A stretch of 64,000 bases of DNA from CAYPGJ01 sp050174775 (lineage in GTDB: Bacteria; Planctomycetota; Phycisphaerae; Phycisphaerales; UBA1924): assembly GCA_050174775.1 (NCBI GenBank), contig JBFXJP010000003.1:62001-126000 (forward strand), in the 5' to 3' direction. Under the pieces are notes generated by a model. It had not been told where the DNA came from and searched no databases. It saw only the letters and a program-made list of their open reading frames with translations. Of this stretch, positions 37,234-45,488 are shown one piece after another. Position numbers and translations under genes: made by a program. Within the stretch, counting starts at the first letter, position 1; every line of letters begins with the position of its first letter.

Positions 37234-38064
37234 CTACTCCAGACGCGCCTTCAGGAACCGAACCGTCTCCTCCCAGGCCCCCTCGGCCGCCCTCCGGTTC
37301 GCCCCCTCCCGCCCCTCCTGCTGCCTCAAAAACCCGTGCCCCGCCCCCTCGTACACGTACGACTCGAACTCCTTCCCCTCCCCCTTCATCGCTTCCTCCG
37401 TCGCTGCAACCGTCGACGTCACCCGCGCATCATCCCCGCCATACAAGCCGAGCACCGCGCACTCCACATGCGCGAACGACTCTGCCTCGCGCGGCGCCGT
37501 GCCGTAATACACCACCGCGCCATTCAACTCCGGCTGCACCGTGGCGTACGCAAAGCTCGTCGATCCGCCCCAGCAAAACCCGACGGTCGCGCTCTTGCCG
37601 CTCGCCGACGGCTGATGCAACGCCCACTCGCGCACCGCGTCGAGACGCGTCTTGCACTCAGGACCGCTCAGGCCGCGAATCGCCTCACGCACCTTGTCTC
37701 CCTCGAACGATTCCGTGCCTCCGCCGTTCGGGCCCATGCCCGACAGCAGATCCGGCGCGACCGCCAGAAACCCCTCCGCGGCCAGCGAATCCGCAACACT
37801 TCGGATCCAATCGGTCATCCCGAAGATCTCGTGGATCACGATCACCACCGGCGCCTTGTCCGCGCGCTCCGGATACGACACCCACGTCTTGATCGGCGCC
37901 CCCCCCTCGCGCTCGATCGTCACCCACTCCCCGTGTCTGGGCGAGTTCGTCAGCGCTTCCACGGCATGCTCGGCGTCCGGCGGCAGCGACGCCGGCGCCG
38001 CGATCGCGCCACACGCCAATGCCAACGCCACGGGAAGGGACAACACGATGCGTGCGATGTTCAT
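37234..38064 (-). CDS. Exported dienelactone hydrolase family protein
   Basis: Alpha/beta hydrolase of the dienelactone hydrolase family. The 276 residues begin with a signal peptide (MNIARIVL..., cleavage near AIAAP), so it is probably periplasmic, unlike classic cytoplasmic members. The nucleophile is Cys164 in VGFCWGG, with Asp211 or Asp212 in YGGDDARV and His243 in GAGHGFLR. HEIFGMTDW is the conserved oxyanion-region block. The natural substrate is unknown. ATG 38064 was preferred to ATG 38073 (three residues longer); neither has a good ribosome site. Divergent from the thioesterase gene, 61 nt apart. Confidence 0.9.
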   Translation of the reverse strand: MNIARIVLSLPVALALACGAIAAPASLPPDAEHAVEALTNSPRHGEWVTIEREGGAPIKTWVSYPERADKAPVVIVIHEIFGMTDWIRSVADSLAAEGFLAVAPDLLSGMGPNGGGTESFEGDKVREAIRGLSGPECKTRLDAVREWALHQPSASGKSATVGFCWGGSTSFAYATVQPELNGAVVYYGTAPREAESFAHVECAVLGLYGGDDARVTSTVAATEEAMKGEGKEFESYVYEGAGHGFLRQQEGREGANRRAAEGAWEETVRFLKARLE

Positions 38065-38113
38065 GGCGTGCATTGTCCCCATTCCGCGCCCGCGCGACAA
38101 CGCCCGCGCCCGA

Positions 38114-38119
38114 TACGAT
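38114..38119 (+). promoter_or_regulatory. Candidate leaderless -10 hexamer for the thioesterase gene
   Basis: TACGAT, the tRNA-Glu-type hexamer, ends 6 nt before the ATG at 38126; no ribosome site and no TTGAC at the expected distance. Confidence 0.45.
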
Positions 38120-38125
38120 TTCCCC

Positions 38126-38590
38126 ATGTCACGAGCCGAGCCCGCGAGCCCCAAGCCCTCCGCGCCCCCAGCCATGCAGGGCGAGTCGCAAGTCCGCGTC
38201 CGCTACTGCGAGTGCGACCCCATGGGCGTCGCCCATCACGCGGCCTATCCCGTCTGGCTCGAGATCGCCCGCACCGAACTCCTCCGCTCCTGCGGCGTCT
38301 CGTACCGCGAACTCGAAGCCGCCGGCGTCTTCCTCGTCGTGGCGCGCCTCGAGCTCTCCTACCGCCGCCCCGCGCGCTACGACGATGAACTCTCCATCCA
38401 CTGCGCGCTCACCGGCGGCAGCGCGGTCAAGCTCACCCACGAGTACACCATCACGCGCAAGGGCGCGAACGATCCGCCCCAAGGAGAGACCATCGCCACC
38501 GCGTCCTCCGTGCTCGCGTGCGTAAACCGCGAAGGGCGCGTGCAGCCCCTCCCCGATTGGCTCACGCACTCCAAGCGCGCCACGGAATAG
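38126..38590 (+). CDS. Acyl-CoA thioesterase, YbgC/FadM hotdog family
   Basis: 4-hydroxybenzoyl-CoA thioesterase-type hotdog-fold enzyme of 154 residues. The signature is CDPMGVAHHAAYPVWLEIAR with the catalytic Asp and the following His-rich turn; ARLELSYRRPARYDDEL continues the typical strands. An N-terminal Pro/Ser-rich extension of about 20 residues precedes the domain. The acyl substrate is not determined; YbgC members often act with the Tol-Pal system, but no tol gene is nearby. It is convergent with the nitroreductase gene, 9 nt away. Confidence 0.9.
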   Translation: MSRAEPASPKPSAPPAMQGESQVRVRYCECDPMGVAHHAAYPVWLEIARTELLRSCGVSYRELEAAGVFLVVARLELSYRRPARYDDELSIHCALTGGSAVKLTHEYTITRKGANDPPQGETIATASSVLACVNREGRVQPLPDWLTHSKRATE

Positions 38591-38599
38591 TCGCCACGT

Positions 38600-39277
38600 T
38601 TACTCGCCCCGATTGATCACCATGATCTTCTCGAGCGGCTTGCGGTGGATGTCCGGCACGACGCAGTCCGACGCGGGATACCCCACGGGCAGCAGCAAAA
38701 ACGGCCGCTCGTGCGCGGGGCGATTGAGTATCTGCCCGAGGAACTTCATCGGGCTCGGCGTGTGCGTCAGCGTCACCAAGCCCGCCATGTGGATCGCCGA
38801 GATCAGCATCCCCGTGGCGATCCCCACCGACTCATCCATGTAGTAGATCTGTCCCTGCTCGCCCGCGGCATCGGGATCGTCCTTTGCGAGCTTGAACACC
38901 ACGATGAGCCACGGGGCGATCTCGAGGAAGGGCTTGTGCTCGTCCGTGCGGAGCGGCGCGAGATCGGCGAGCCAACGCTCGCTCGCGCGTCTTGAATAGA
39001 ACTCTTTCTCCTCCGCCTCCGCGCCCTCACGGATTTCCTTCTTGAGCGCGGGGTCGCTGACACAGACGAAGCGCCAGGGTTGTTTATTCGCGCCGCTCGG
39101 CGCTGAGCCGCCCACGCGCACGATCCACTCGATCGTTTCCCGCGACACGGGCCGGTCTGCGAAGTAGCGCACCGAACGCCGCTGCATCATGATCTCGTAG
39201 AAGCGTCGCGCGCCGATCTCGGGAGAAACGCCGGGGTCGTAGGGCGCGAGGGGGATGGTCGGGAATGGGGTGGTCAT
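38600..39277 (-). CDS. Nitroreductase-fold flavoprotein, iodotyrosine-deiodinase-like
   Basis: FMN-dependent enzyme of the nitroreductase superfamily that aligns through its length with vertebrate iodotyrosine deiodinase. The 225 residues include RRSVRYFADRPVS and GSAPSGANKQPWRFVCVSDP (FMN contacts), and the lid with Glu90, Tyr94 and Lys115, which fall at exactly the spacing of the substrate-binding triad Glu157/Tyr161/Lys182 in human IYD. The end RPFLLLPVGYPASD and RKPLEKIMV also match. Bacterial IYD homologues are known. It may dehalogenate halotyrosines; that is inference from the lid residues. Start ATG 39277; an upstream extension to 39358 is unlikely. Confidence 0.9.
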   Translation of the reverse strand: MTTPFPTIPLAPYDPGVSPEIGARRFYEIMMQRRSVRYFADRPVSRETIEWIVRVGGSAPSGANKQPWRFVCVSDPALKKEIREGAEAEEKEFYSRRASERWLADLAPLRTDEHKPFLEIAPWLIVVFKLAKDDPDAAGEQGQIYYMDESVGIATGMLISAIHMAGLVTLTHTPSPMKFLGQILNRPAHERPFLLLPVGYPASDCVVPDIHRKPLEKIMVINRGE

Positions 39278-39425
39278 GTTCGCTCTCTGTGCGGTGATGA
39301 AGCGGTCCGAGAACGGCGTGCGAGCCCGCAGCGCGGCGCGAGTTGCGCTCCGCGGCATGGAATGGGATGCCGCCCGCTTCTACCATGCGGCTCTGATCAT
39401 CGCAGCACGCTGAGGATGGAAACTC

Positions 39426-39728
39426 ATGGGCCTGGATGTCGCTATCGACGAACTCGTCCGCACCGGCTGGTCGGGGTCCGACCCGCGCGGGTGCGAGCAC
39501 TCTCCCTCCACGGGGCGCGTCTTCCCGGGCGTCGCGCGCGTCGAGAACGAGTTCCGCAGCGCGGGGTTCACGCTGCGGCTGCGCCATCTGGGCGCGTTCG
39601 ATTGCTGGCGCGCGGAGTGGGCGGACGCCGGCGGGAATCCGGCCGGCGCGGTGGTGGGCAGCACGCGCGAGGAGGCCGCGGTGTACGCCTTGGCGCGGGT
39701 TCGGGCGGCCTCTGTCGCGGTCGGTTGA
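39426..39728 (+). CDS. Small protein of unknown function
   Basis: Protein of 100 residues, not recognised. It is compact and soluble with VFPGVARVENEFRSAGFTLR, a WRAEW motif and a C-terminal helix STREEAAVYALARVRA, suggesting a small alpha/beta fold. Support for a real gene: a TACCAT hexamer at 39381-39386, GAGGA about 10 nt before the ATG, and composition like its neighbours. The promoter of the tRNA gene overlaps its stop codon. Confidence 0.65.
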   Translation: MGLDVAIDELVRTGWSGSDPRGCEHSPSTGRVFPGVARVENEFRSAGFTLRLRHLGAFDCWRAEWADAGGNPAGAVVGSTREEAAVYALARVRAASVAVG

Positions 39729-39752
39729 CGGAAACGGGCGGGGACATACGAT
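39725..39752 (+). promoter_or_regulatory. Sigma-70-type promoter of tRNA-Glu
   Basis: TTGACG (39725-39730), 16-nt spacer, TACGAT (39747-39752). Transcription is expected near 39759, about 40 nt before the mature tRNA. This is the best promoter in the window; its -35 overlaps the stop codon of the preceding gene. Confidence 0.7.
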
Positions 39753-39800
39753 GACTCTCCCCCGTCGGGCGGGGCAATTGCCCGGCGGGCCGCAGAGGTG

Positions 39801-39875
39801 GGCCCCATCGTCTAGTCCGGTCCAGGACGCCAGGTTCTCATCCTGGAAACTGGGGTTCGAATCCCCATGGGGTCA
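39801..39875 (+). tRNA. tRNA-Glu (anticodon CTC)
   Basis: Cloverleaf of 75 nt: acceptor stem GGCCCCA with TGGGGTC (one G-T pair), anticodon stem CCAGG/CCTGG enclosing TTCTCAT with anticodon CTC at 39837-39839, and T-arm GGGGTTCGAATCCCC. The discriminator is A39875 and CCA is not encoded. The D-loop is slightly longer than in the E. coli tRNA. It has its own promoter and an intrinsic terminator 5 nt downstream, so it is a stand-alone unit. Confidence 0.97.
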
Positions 39876-39880
39876 TTAGC

Positions 39881-39920
39881 GCCCGTCGAAGCTCGCTCTT
39901 CGGCGGGCGTGTCTGCTTTT
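39881..39920 (+). terminator. Intrinsic terminator of tRNA-Glu
   Basis: GCCCGTCGAAG (39881-39891), loop CTCGCT, CTTCGGCGGGC (39898-39908): an 11-bp stem with one G-T pair, followed by GTGTCTGCTTTT. Placed right behind the tRNA. Confidence 0.8.
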
Positions 39921-40010
39921 GACGAGCATGCGTCGTGCGGGGCCGTGCGTGAGGGGGGGGTATGCTGCGCGTGGTCATGACGCGCGCGGCATGCGCGGGG
40001 AGGCGCGGCG

Positions 40011-41030
40011 ATGCGGACGGTGGTGTACAGCGCGAAGCGGTTCGAGCGGCCCTTCTTCGACGCGGCCAACGCCGGGCGGCACGAGATCCTGTTTCTGGAG
40101 GAATCACTCACGGCCCGCACGGCCACCCTGGCCCAGGGTCACACGGGTGTGTGCCTGTTCGTGAATGATGTGGGGAGTGGGGAGGTGTTGCGCGCGCTCG
40201 CGCAGGGCGGGGCGAGGCTGATCGTCTTGCGTTCCGCTGGGTTCAATCACGTGGACGTGCACGCGGCCGAGGAGCTGGGGTTGACGGTGGCGCGCGTGCC
40301 GGCGTACTCGCCGCACGCGGTGGCGGAGCACAGCGTGGGCCTGATGCTGACGCTGAACCGCAAGTTCCATCGCGCGTACGCGCGGGTGCGCGAGCAGAAC
40401 TTCGCGCTGGATGGGCTGATGGGCTTCGACATGCAGGGGAAGGTGGTCGGGGTGGTGGGGACGGGCAACATCGGGGAGGTGGTGTGCCGCATCCTGCTCG
40501 GTTTCGGGTGCGAGGTGCTGGCGTGCGATCCGAAGGAGCGGGACGAGGTGCGCGCGATGGGGGTGCGGTACGTCGCGCTGAACGAGCTGCTGGGGCGAGC
40601 GGACATCGTGACACTGCACTGCCCGCTGACGCCCGGCACGAAGCACCTGATCGACGATGCGGCGTTGGCGCGGATGAAGCCGGGCGCGATGCTGATCAAC
40701 ACGAGCCGCGGCGCGGTGGTGGACTCGCGCGCGGTGATCGGCGCGCTCAAGCAAGGGCGGCTGGGCGCGCTGGGGCTGGACGTGTACGAGGAGGAGGGGG
40801 ACCTGTTCTTCCGTGATCTGTCCGAGCGCGTGATCGACGACGACGTGTTCGTGCGGCTCATGACGTTTCCGAACGTGCTCATCACGGCCCATCAGGCGTT
40901 CTTCACGCGCGAGGCGATGACGCAGATCGCGCGAACGACCATCGACAACATGACGGGGTTCGAGGGTGCGGGAGTCGCTCCGGAGAATCTGGTCACGCGT
41001 GCGCTCGTGGCGAACGGGGGGAAGAGATGA
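40011..41030 (+). CDS. D-2-hydroxyacid dehydrogenase (D-lactate dehydrogenase-like)
   Basis: NAD-dependent D-2-hydroxyacid dehydrogenase, closest to fermentative D-lactate dehydrogenase (LdhA). The 339 residues have the substrate-side RSAGFNHVDV, the Rossmann motif VGVVGTGNIGEVV (about 145-157), LHCPLTPGTKHLID, NTSRGAVVDS with the catalytic Arg region, DVYEEEGDLFF and the catalytic His in ITAHQAFFT. The N-terminal block MRTVVYSAKRFERPFFDAAN is typical of LdhA. GGGGAGGCG precedes the ATG. The next gene overlaps by ATGA (41027-41030), so the two are cotranscribed. A run of eight G (39953-39960) followed by TATGCT lies in the promoter region. Confidence 0.92.
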   Translation: MRTVVYSAKRFERPFFDAANAGRHEILFLEESLTARTATLAQGHTGVCLFVNDVGSGEVLRALAQGGARLIVLRSAGFNHVDVHAAEELGLTVARVPAYSPHAVAEHSVGLMLTLNRKFHRAYARVREQNFALDGLMGFDMQGKVVGVVGTGNIGEVVCRILLGFGCEVLACDPKERDEVRAMGVRYVALNELLGRADIVTLHCPLTPGTKHLIDDAALARMKPGAMLINTSRGAVVDSRAVIGALKQGRLGALGLDVYEEEGDLFFRDLSERVIDDDVFVRLMTFPNVLITAHQAFFTREAMTQIARTTIDNMTGFEGAGVAPENLVTRALVANGGKR

Positions 41031-43711
41031 CGCCGGGCGCGGGGGCTCCGGAGGAGCGCGCGTGGCACGCGCTGGGCGCGGAGGATGCGCTCGCGGCGAT
41101 GGGGTCGGCGCGGGAGGGGCTGGACGAGCGCGAGGCCGCGGAGCGCCTGTCGGAGTGGGGGAGGAACGCCATCCCGCACCGCAAGAGCGCGGGGCTGTGG
41201 CTCATCGCGCTGCGGCAGCTTCGGAGCCCGATCATCTGGGTGCTGCTCGGCGCGGCGGTGGTGTCGGTGCTGATCGGGCACGCGAACGACGCGTGGATCA
41301 TCGGGCTGGTGGTGCTGGTGAACACGCTGATCGGGACGGTGCAGGAGCGTCAGGCGGAGCGGAGCGCGCGGGCGTTGCAGCAACTGCTGCGGACGCGCGC
41401 GCTGGTGGAGCGTGGCGGGGTGGTGCACGACGTCGACGCCGAGGAGGTGGTCGCGGGGGACGTGCTGCTGCTGGAGGCGGGCGGGCGCGTCGCGGCGGAC
41501 GCGCGGCTCATCGAGGCGCACGGGCTGGAGGTGGACGAGAGCCTGCTGACGGGCGAGTCGCTCGCCGTGACGAAAGATTCGCGCTGGGTCGGCGATGCGC
41601 GGACCGCGGTCGGGGATCGGAAGAACATGGTGTTCGGCGCGACGGTGCTGACGCACGGGCGGGCGCGCGCGGTCGTGGTGGCCACGGGCACGCGCACCGA
41701 GATCGGCCGGCTCGCGGCGGACGTGCTCACCGCGTCCGCGGGCAAGCCGCCGCTGCTCGTGCGGCTGGAACGATTCACGCGCGTGGTGGGGTTTTCGGCG
41801 GTGGGCGCGGCCGCGGTGGTGGGCGCGATCGGCGTGGCCACCGGGTACGGCGCGGGGGAGATGTTCCTGTTCGCGGTGGCCCTCGCGGTGTCGGCGATCC
41901 CGGAGGGGCTGCCGGTGGCGATCACGGTGGCGCTCGCCGTCGCGTCGAAGCGGATGGCGTCGCGCGGCGTGGTCGTTCGCCGATTGGACGGCGTGGAAGG
42001 GCTGGGCAGCTGCACGCTCATCGCGAGCGACAAGACGGGCACGCTGACGTGCAACGCGCTGACGGTGCGCGAGGCGTGGGTGGTGGAGGGTGTTGTCTTC
42101 GAGGTGCGGGGTGAGGGGTTTGCGCCGGTCGGTGAGATCGTGGAGCGCGGGGACGAGCGAGCGGGAGACGGGCGGCTGGTCGGGCTTGCGGAGATCGCCG
42201 CGCTGTGCAACGAGGGGGAGTTGGCGCGGAAGGGTGACGGGTGGGCGTGGCGCGGCGATCCGACGGACGTGGCGTTGCTCGCGTTCGCGGGGAAGGCGGG
42301 GGTGTGGCGCGAGTCGCTGCTGGAGCGTGCGGCGCAGGTGAACGAGATCCCCTTCGAGCCGGAGCGCCGGTACGCCGCGACGTTCCACGAGAGAGCGGGC
42401 GGTGGAACGCGCGTCTGCGTGAAGGGGGCGCCGGAGCGGGTGATGGGGATGTGCGCGGGGAGCGAGGAGGAGCGCACGGCGTGGAGGGCGCGCGCGGAGG
42501 AGATGGCGGGGCGGGGCCTGCGCGTGCTGGCGTTTGCGGAAGGGGAGCTGGATCGCGCGCTGCGCGAGGAGGACACGGCCCAGGAGCCGAGCGGGCTGCG
42601 GATGGCAGGGATGGTGGGGATGATCGACCCGCTGCGTCCGGGTGCGGCGGCTGCGGTGCTGGCGTGCGCCGGGGCGGGGATCCGGGTGAGCATGGTGACG
42701 GGGGATCACCCGGTGACGGCGCTGGCGATCGCGCGGGAGCTGGGGCTTGCGCACGGGATGGAGGAGGTGACGACGGGCGCGGAGATGGAGGGGATGGGGG
42801 AGGAGGAGCTCGCGTCGCGCGTGAAGGGGACGCGTGTGTTTGCGCGGGTGGCGCCGGAGCAGAAGCTGACGATCGTGAAGGCCGCGCAGCGCGCGGGAGA
42901 GTTCGTGGCGGTGACAGGTGACGGGGTGAACGACGCGCCGGCGTTGCGTGCGGCGAACATCGGGGTGGCGATGGGGAAGGAGGGGACGGACGTTGCGCGG
43001 GAGTCGGCGGACCTGGTGCTGAGCGACGATCAGTTCCCGACGATCGTGGCGGGCGTGGAGGAGGGGCGGATCGCGTACGACAACATCCGCAAGGTGGTGT
43101 ACCTGCTGGTCTCGACGGGCGCCGCGGAGGTGGTGATGGTGGGGATGTCGGTGGCGTGCGGGTTGCCGCTGCCGCTGCAGCCGGCGCAGATCCTGTGGTT
43201 GAACCTGGTGACGAACGGTGTGCAGGACGTGGCGCTGGCGTTCGAGCCGGGCGAGGGGGACGTGATGCGTCGTCGTGCGCGATCGCCGGGCGAGCGCGTG
43301 TTCGATCGGCTCATGCTCGAGAACGTGGCGGCCGCGGCGCTGCTGATGGGGCTGATGGGGTTCGGCGCGTTCTGGATGTTGCTGCGGATGGGGTGGAGCG
43401 AGGGGGAGGCGCGGAACGGGTTGTTGCTGCTGATGGTGCTGTTCGAGAACGTGCACCTGGGGCACTGCCGTTCGGAGACGACGTCGGCGTGGAAGCGATC
43501 GGCGCTGAAGAGCCCGCTGCTGTTGGGCGCGGCGGTGCTGGCGTTATTGCTGCACGTGTGCGCGATGCACACCGGTGTGGGGCAGAGGGTGCTGGGCGTG
43601 GCGCCGGTGTCGCCGGGCGCGTGGGCGGCGTTCGGGGGGCTGGCGTTCGTGCTGTTCTGGCTGATCGAGGCGCACAAGTGGATGTGGCGCCGGCGTGCGG
43701 CGCGTGCGTGA
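41027..43711 (+). CDS. P2-type cation-transporting ATPase
   Basis: P-type ATPase of the P2 (SERCA/PMCA/Na,K-like) group, 894 residues. Features in order: cation ATPase N-terminal domain (WHALGAEDAL), LLTGESLAVTK, the ion-site helix PEGLPVAITVALA, the phosphorylation site Asp335 in SDKTGTLTCNAL, the nucleotide domain with KGAPERVM, MVTGDHPVTALAIAR, GDGVNDAPALRAANIGVAMG, and C-terminal helices with LWLNLVTNGVQDVALAFE. Calcium is the commonest substrate in bacteria, but Na or K cannot be excluded. Its ATG overlaps the dehydrogenase stop. The gene is extremely G-rich on the coding strand. Confidence 0.93.
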   Translation: MTPGAGAPEERAWHALGAEDALAAMGSAREGLDEREAAERLSEWGRNAIPHRKSAGLWLIALRQLRSPIIWVLLGAAVVSVLIGHANDAWIIGLVVLVNTLIGTVQERQAERSARALQQLLRTRALVERGGVVHDVDAEEVVAGDVLLLEAGGRVAADARLIEAHGLEVDESLLTGESLAVTKDSRWVGDARTAVGDRKNMVFGATVLTHGRARAVVVATGTRTEIGRLAADVLTASAGKPPLLVRLERFTRVVGFSAVGAAAVVGAIGVATGYGAGEMFLFAVALAVSAIPEGLPVAITVALAVASKRMASRGVVVRRLDGVEGLGSCTLIASDKTGTLTCNALTVREAWVVEGVVFEVRGEGFAPVGEIVERGDERAGDGRLVGLAEIAALCNEGELARKGDGWAWRGDPTDVALLAFAGKAGVWRESLLERAAQVNEIPFEPERRYAATFHERAGGGTRVCVKGAPERVMGMCAGSEEERTAWRARAEEMAGRGLRVLAFAEGELDRALREEDTAQEPSGLRMAGMVGMIDPLRPGAAAAVLACAGAGIRVSMVTGDHPVTALAIARELGLAHGMEEVTTGAEMEGMGEEELASRVKGTRVFARVAPEQKLTIVKAAQRAGEFVAVTGDGVNDAPALRAANIGVAMGKEGTDVARESADLVLSDDQFPTIVAGVEEGRIAYDNIRKVVYLLVSTGAAEVVMVGMSVACGLPLPLQPAQILWLNLVTNGVQDVALAFEPGEGDVMRRRARSPGERVFDRLMLENVAAAALLMGLMGFGAFWMLLRMGWSEGEARNGLLLLMVLFENVHLGHCRSETTSAWKRSALKSPLLLGAAVLALLLHVCAMHTGVGQRVLGVAPVSPGAWAAFGGLAFVLFWLIEAHKWMWRRRAARA

Positions 43712-43733
43712 TGTCGGTCGTGCGGCGTGCGGG

Positions 43734-44156
43734 TCAGACAAGGTTGATCTCGACGTCGATGTTGTTGCGCACGGCCTTGGAGTAGGGGCAGATCTGGTGG
43801 GCTTGGTCCGCGAGTTCCTGCGCAACGGCGCGGTCGATGCCCGGGAGGGAGACGTTGAGTCGGCCGCTGAGCTGGTAGCCCCCGGCGTTCTGCCCGAGGT
43901 CGATCTCGGCGTCGACGGAGAAGGCGTCGGGGAGCTTGATCTTCTTCTGTCCGGCGAGCAGTTTGATCGCGGAGAGGTAGCAGGCGGACCAGCCCACGGC
44001 GAAGAGTTGCTCGGGGTTGGTGCCTTTGCCCGGGCCGCCCGGGGGCGTGAGGGAGACCTCGAGTCGTCCGTCGTCGGTGCGCGACTTGCCGCCCTCTCTG
44101 CCTCCGGTGGTGTGGGCGCGGGCGGTGTACAGGACCTTGTCGAGCGTGGCGGGCAT
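43734..44156 (-). CDS. ohr: Organic hydroperoxide resistance protein (Ohr/OsmC family)
   Basis: Thiol peroxidase of the Ohr subgroup, reducing organic hydroperoxides. The 140 residues have the two active cysteines Cys59 (FAVGWSACYLSA) and Cys123 (ADQAHQICPYSKAVRNN), at the Ohr rather than OsmC spacing, plus NPEQLFAVG. AAAGGA lies 7-8 nt before the ATG on the minus strand. No ohrR repressor gene is adjacent. Convergent with the ATPase gene, 22 nt apart. Confidence 0.95.
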   Translation of the reverse strand: MPATLDKVLYTARAHTTGGREGGKSRTDDGRLEVSLTPPGGPGKGTNPEQLFAVGWSACYLSAIKLLAGQKKIKLPDAFSVDAEIDLGQNAGGYQLSGRLNVSLPGIDRAVAQELADQAHQICPYSKAVRNNIDVEINLV

Positions 44157-44268
44157 GAGTCGATCCTTTTCTGATCGGGTGCGTGGAGCACAACGATAGG
44201 GAGGCGTGGCGGGCCCGGGCGGTCACGTGTCGCGGGGCGGTCCTTGGTCTGGTCGGCGAGTGCGCGTG

Positions 44269-44274
44269 TAGAGT
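44269..44274 (+). promoter_or_regulatory. Candidate leaderless -10 hexamer for the zinc-ribbon membrane protein
   Basis: TAGAGT ends 5 nt before the GTG at 44280, with no ribosome site between. Confidence 0.3.
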
Positions 44275-44279
44275 CTGTC

Positions 44280-44996
44280 GTGCGCGCGGAACACGAGGAG
44301 CACGGGTTCTGGTGGAGCGCAGCGGGGCGGGCGCTCGCGTGGCTGACGCTGCGCGGCCGGATGTGGAGTTTGTCCGTGCTGGGGCTGGTGGTGGTGATGT
44401 TCGCTGCGCGGCGCGTGATGGCGCGCTGGGACCCGGCGGCGAGCGCGGGGGTCGTCGCGGGATGGACCGAGGGTGCGGAGCGGCAATGGTGGGTGTCGGA
44501 TGAGAGGAGCGGCGAGCGCGTGCAGGCGCGCGTGCGCGTGGAGGTCGAGACGGTGCAGTGGTGGGGGAGGTTGGTGGGGGCGAGGGGGAGGTCGATGTTG
44601 GACGTGGTGGGCGCGCGGCCGAGCGGGATGACGGAGGAGGAACTGCTGCGCGCGGTGGGTTGGCGGAGGGCGGTGGATGAGCTGCTGGGATCGTCGAATG
44701 CGTCGTGGAAGCGGCGGGTGAGTGCGGGGCTGCGCGCGGCTTCGGCGACGGGTCCTGCACGGGCGTTTGTGGTTGAGCCGAAGTGGGCGGCGTACGGCGT
44801 CGGCGACATGGTGATGTTGTGGGGGATGCGGTTGGGTTTGATGTGGCTGGCGGTGGCGTTGGTGGCGGAAGCTTCGCGTGGGAGCGTGGTGGAGACGATT
44901 CGAGCGCGGGGGCTGTGCTGGAAGTGCGGGTATGTGCGCGGGGGGGCGGAGCGGTGTCCGGAATGCGGTGCGGATGCGCATGATGGGGGGGCGTGA
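44280..44996 (+). CDS. Membrane protein with C-terminal zinc ribbon
   Basis: Protein of 238 residues, function unknown. One transmembrane helix at about 25-45 (LSVLGLVVVMFAARR), a soluble loop, a second helix at about 175-198 (MLWGMRLGLMWLAVALVAEA), and a C-terminal zinc ribbon CWKCGYVRGGAERCPECG. This C-terminal CxxCGY...CPECG ribbon is a very common feature of planctomycete membrane proteins, where the middle usually reads GYDLRG. The GTG at 44280 was chosen because it gives a sensible N-terminus after a TAGAGT hexamer; a TTG at 44244 is also in frame. It precedes the Hpt gene by about 90 nt. Confidence 0.75.
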   Translation: MRAEHEEHGFWWSAAGRALAWLTLRGRMWSLSVLGLVVVMFAARRVMARWDPAASAGVVAGWTEGAERQWWVSDERSGERVQARVRVEVETVQWWGRLVGARGRSMLDVVGARPSGMTEEELLRAVGWRRAVDELLGSSNASWKRRVSAGLRAASATGPARAFVVEPKWAAYGVGDMVMLWGMRLGLMWLAVALVAEASRGSVVETIRARGLCWKCGYVRGGAERCPECGADAHDGGA

Positions 44997-45088
44997 GGCC
45001 GAGAATGCGCGTGCGCGACGTTATGGGAATCGTGTGGGGCAGGTGGCGGGTGTGAAAGCGGAGGTGGGGGGGCAAGGCGGGGTCGGGG

Positions 45089-45454
45089 ATGGACGATGAA
45101 AAGGGGTCGTGGAGGTGGGATTTCGAGGAAGGTGTTCCGATGGAGGAACGGCCGATGGGTCCGATCCGGAGTGAGTACGCGGACGACGCGGACATGCGCG
45201 ACCTTGTCGAGTTGTTCGTGACGGACATGCCGGAGCGTGTGCGCGCGCTGGAGGAGGCGTTCGTGTCGGGCGAGCGTGAGGCGTTGCAGCGGATCGCGCA
45301 CCAGCTGAAGGGGGCGTGCGGTGGGTATGGGTTCGGGACGGTGGGTGAGTCGGCGGCGCGACTCGAGTCGGCGCTCAAGGGGAGCGACGAGCTGACGGCC
45401 TTGCGGAAGCAGGTGGACGAGTTGGTTTCGATGTGTTCGCGGGTCGTTGCGTGA
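45089..45454 (+). CDS. Hpt-domain phosphotransfer protein
   Basis: Small histidine phosphotransfer protein, 121 residues. The Hpt helix bundle spans about 30-118; the phosphorylatable His is His71 in IAHQLKGACGGYGF, the standard HxLKGxxxxxG motif. The first 25 residues are an acidic extension. A stand-alone Hpt protein passes phosphoryl groups between a hybrid kinase and a response regulator; the REC-GGDEF gene 34 nt downstream is the obvious partner. No histidine kinase lies in the window. An internal ATG (about residue 18) is an alternative start. Confidence 0.9.
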   Translation: MDDEKGSWRWDFEEGVPMEERPMGPIRSEYADDADMRDLVELFVTDMPERVRALEEAFVSGEREALQRIAHQLKGACGGYGFGTVGESAARLESALKGSDELTALRKQVDELVSMCSRVVA

Positions 45455-45488
45455 CCGGAGAGTGACGACGGATCGGGGAGCGTAGTGC

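Noticed and set aside
40892..43465. Minus-strand open frame of 857 codons opposite the P2-type ATPase
   Set aside because: Arg/His/Pro-rich shadow; the plus strand encodes a complete ATPase with DKTGT and GDGVNDAP.
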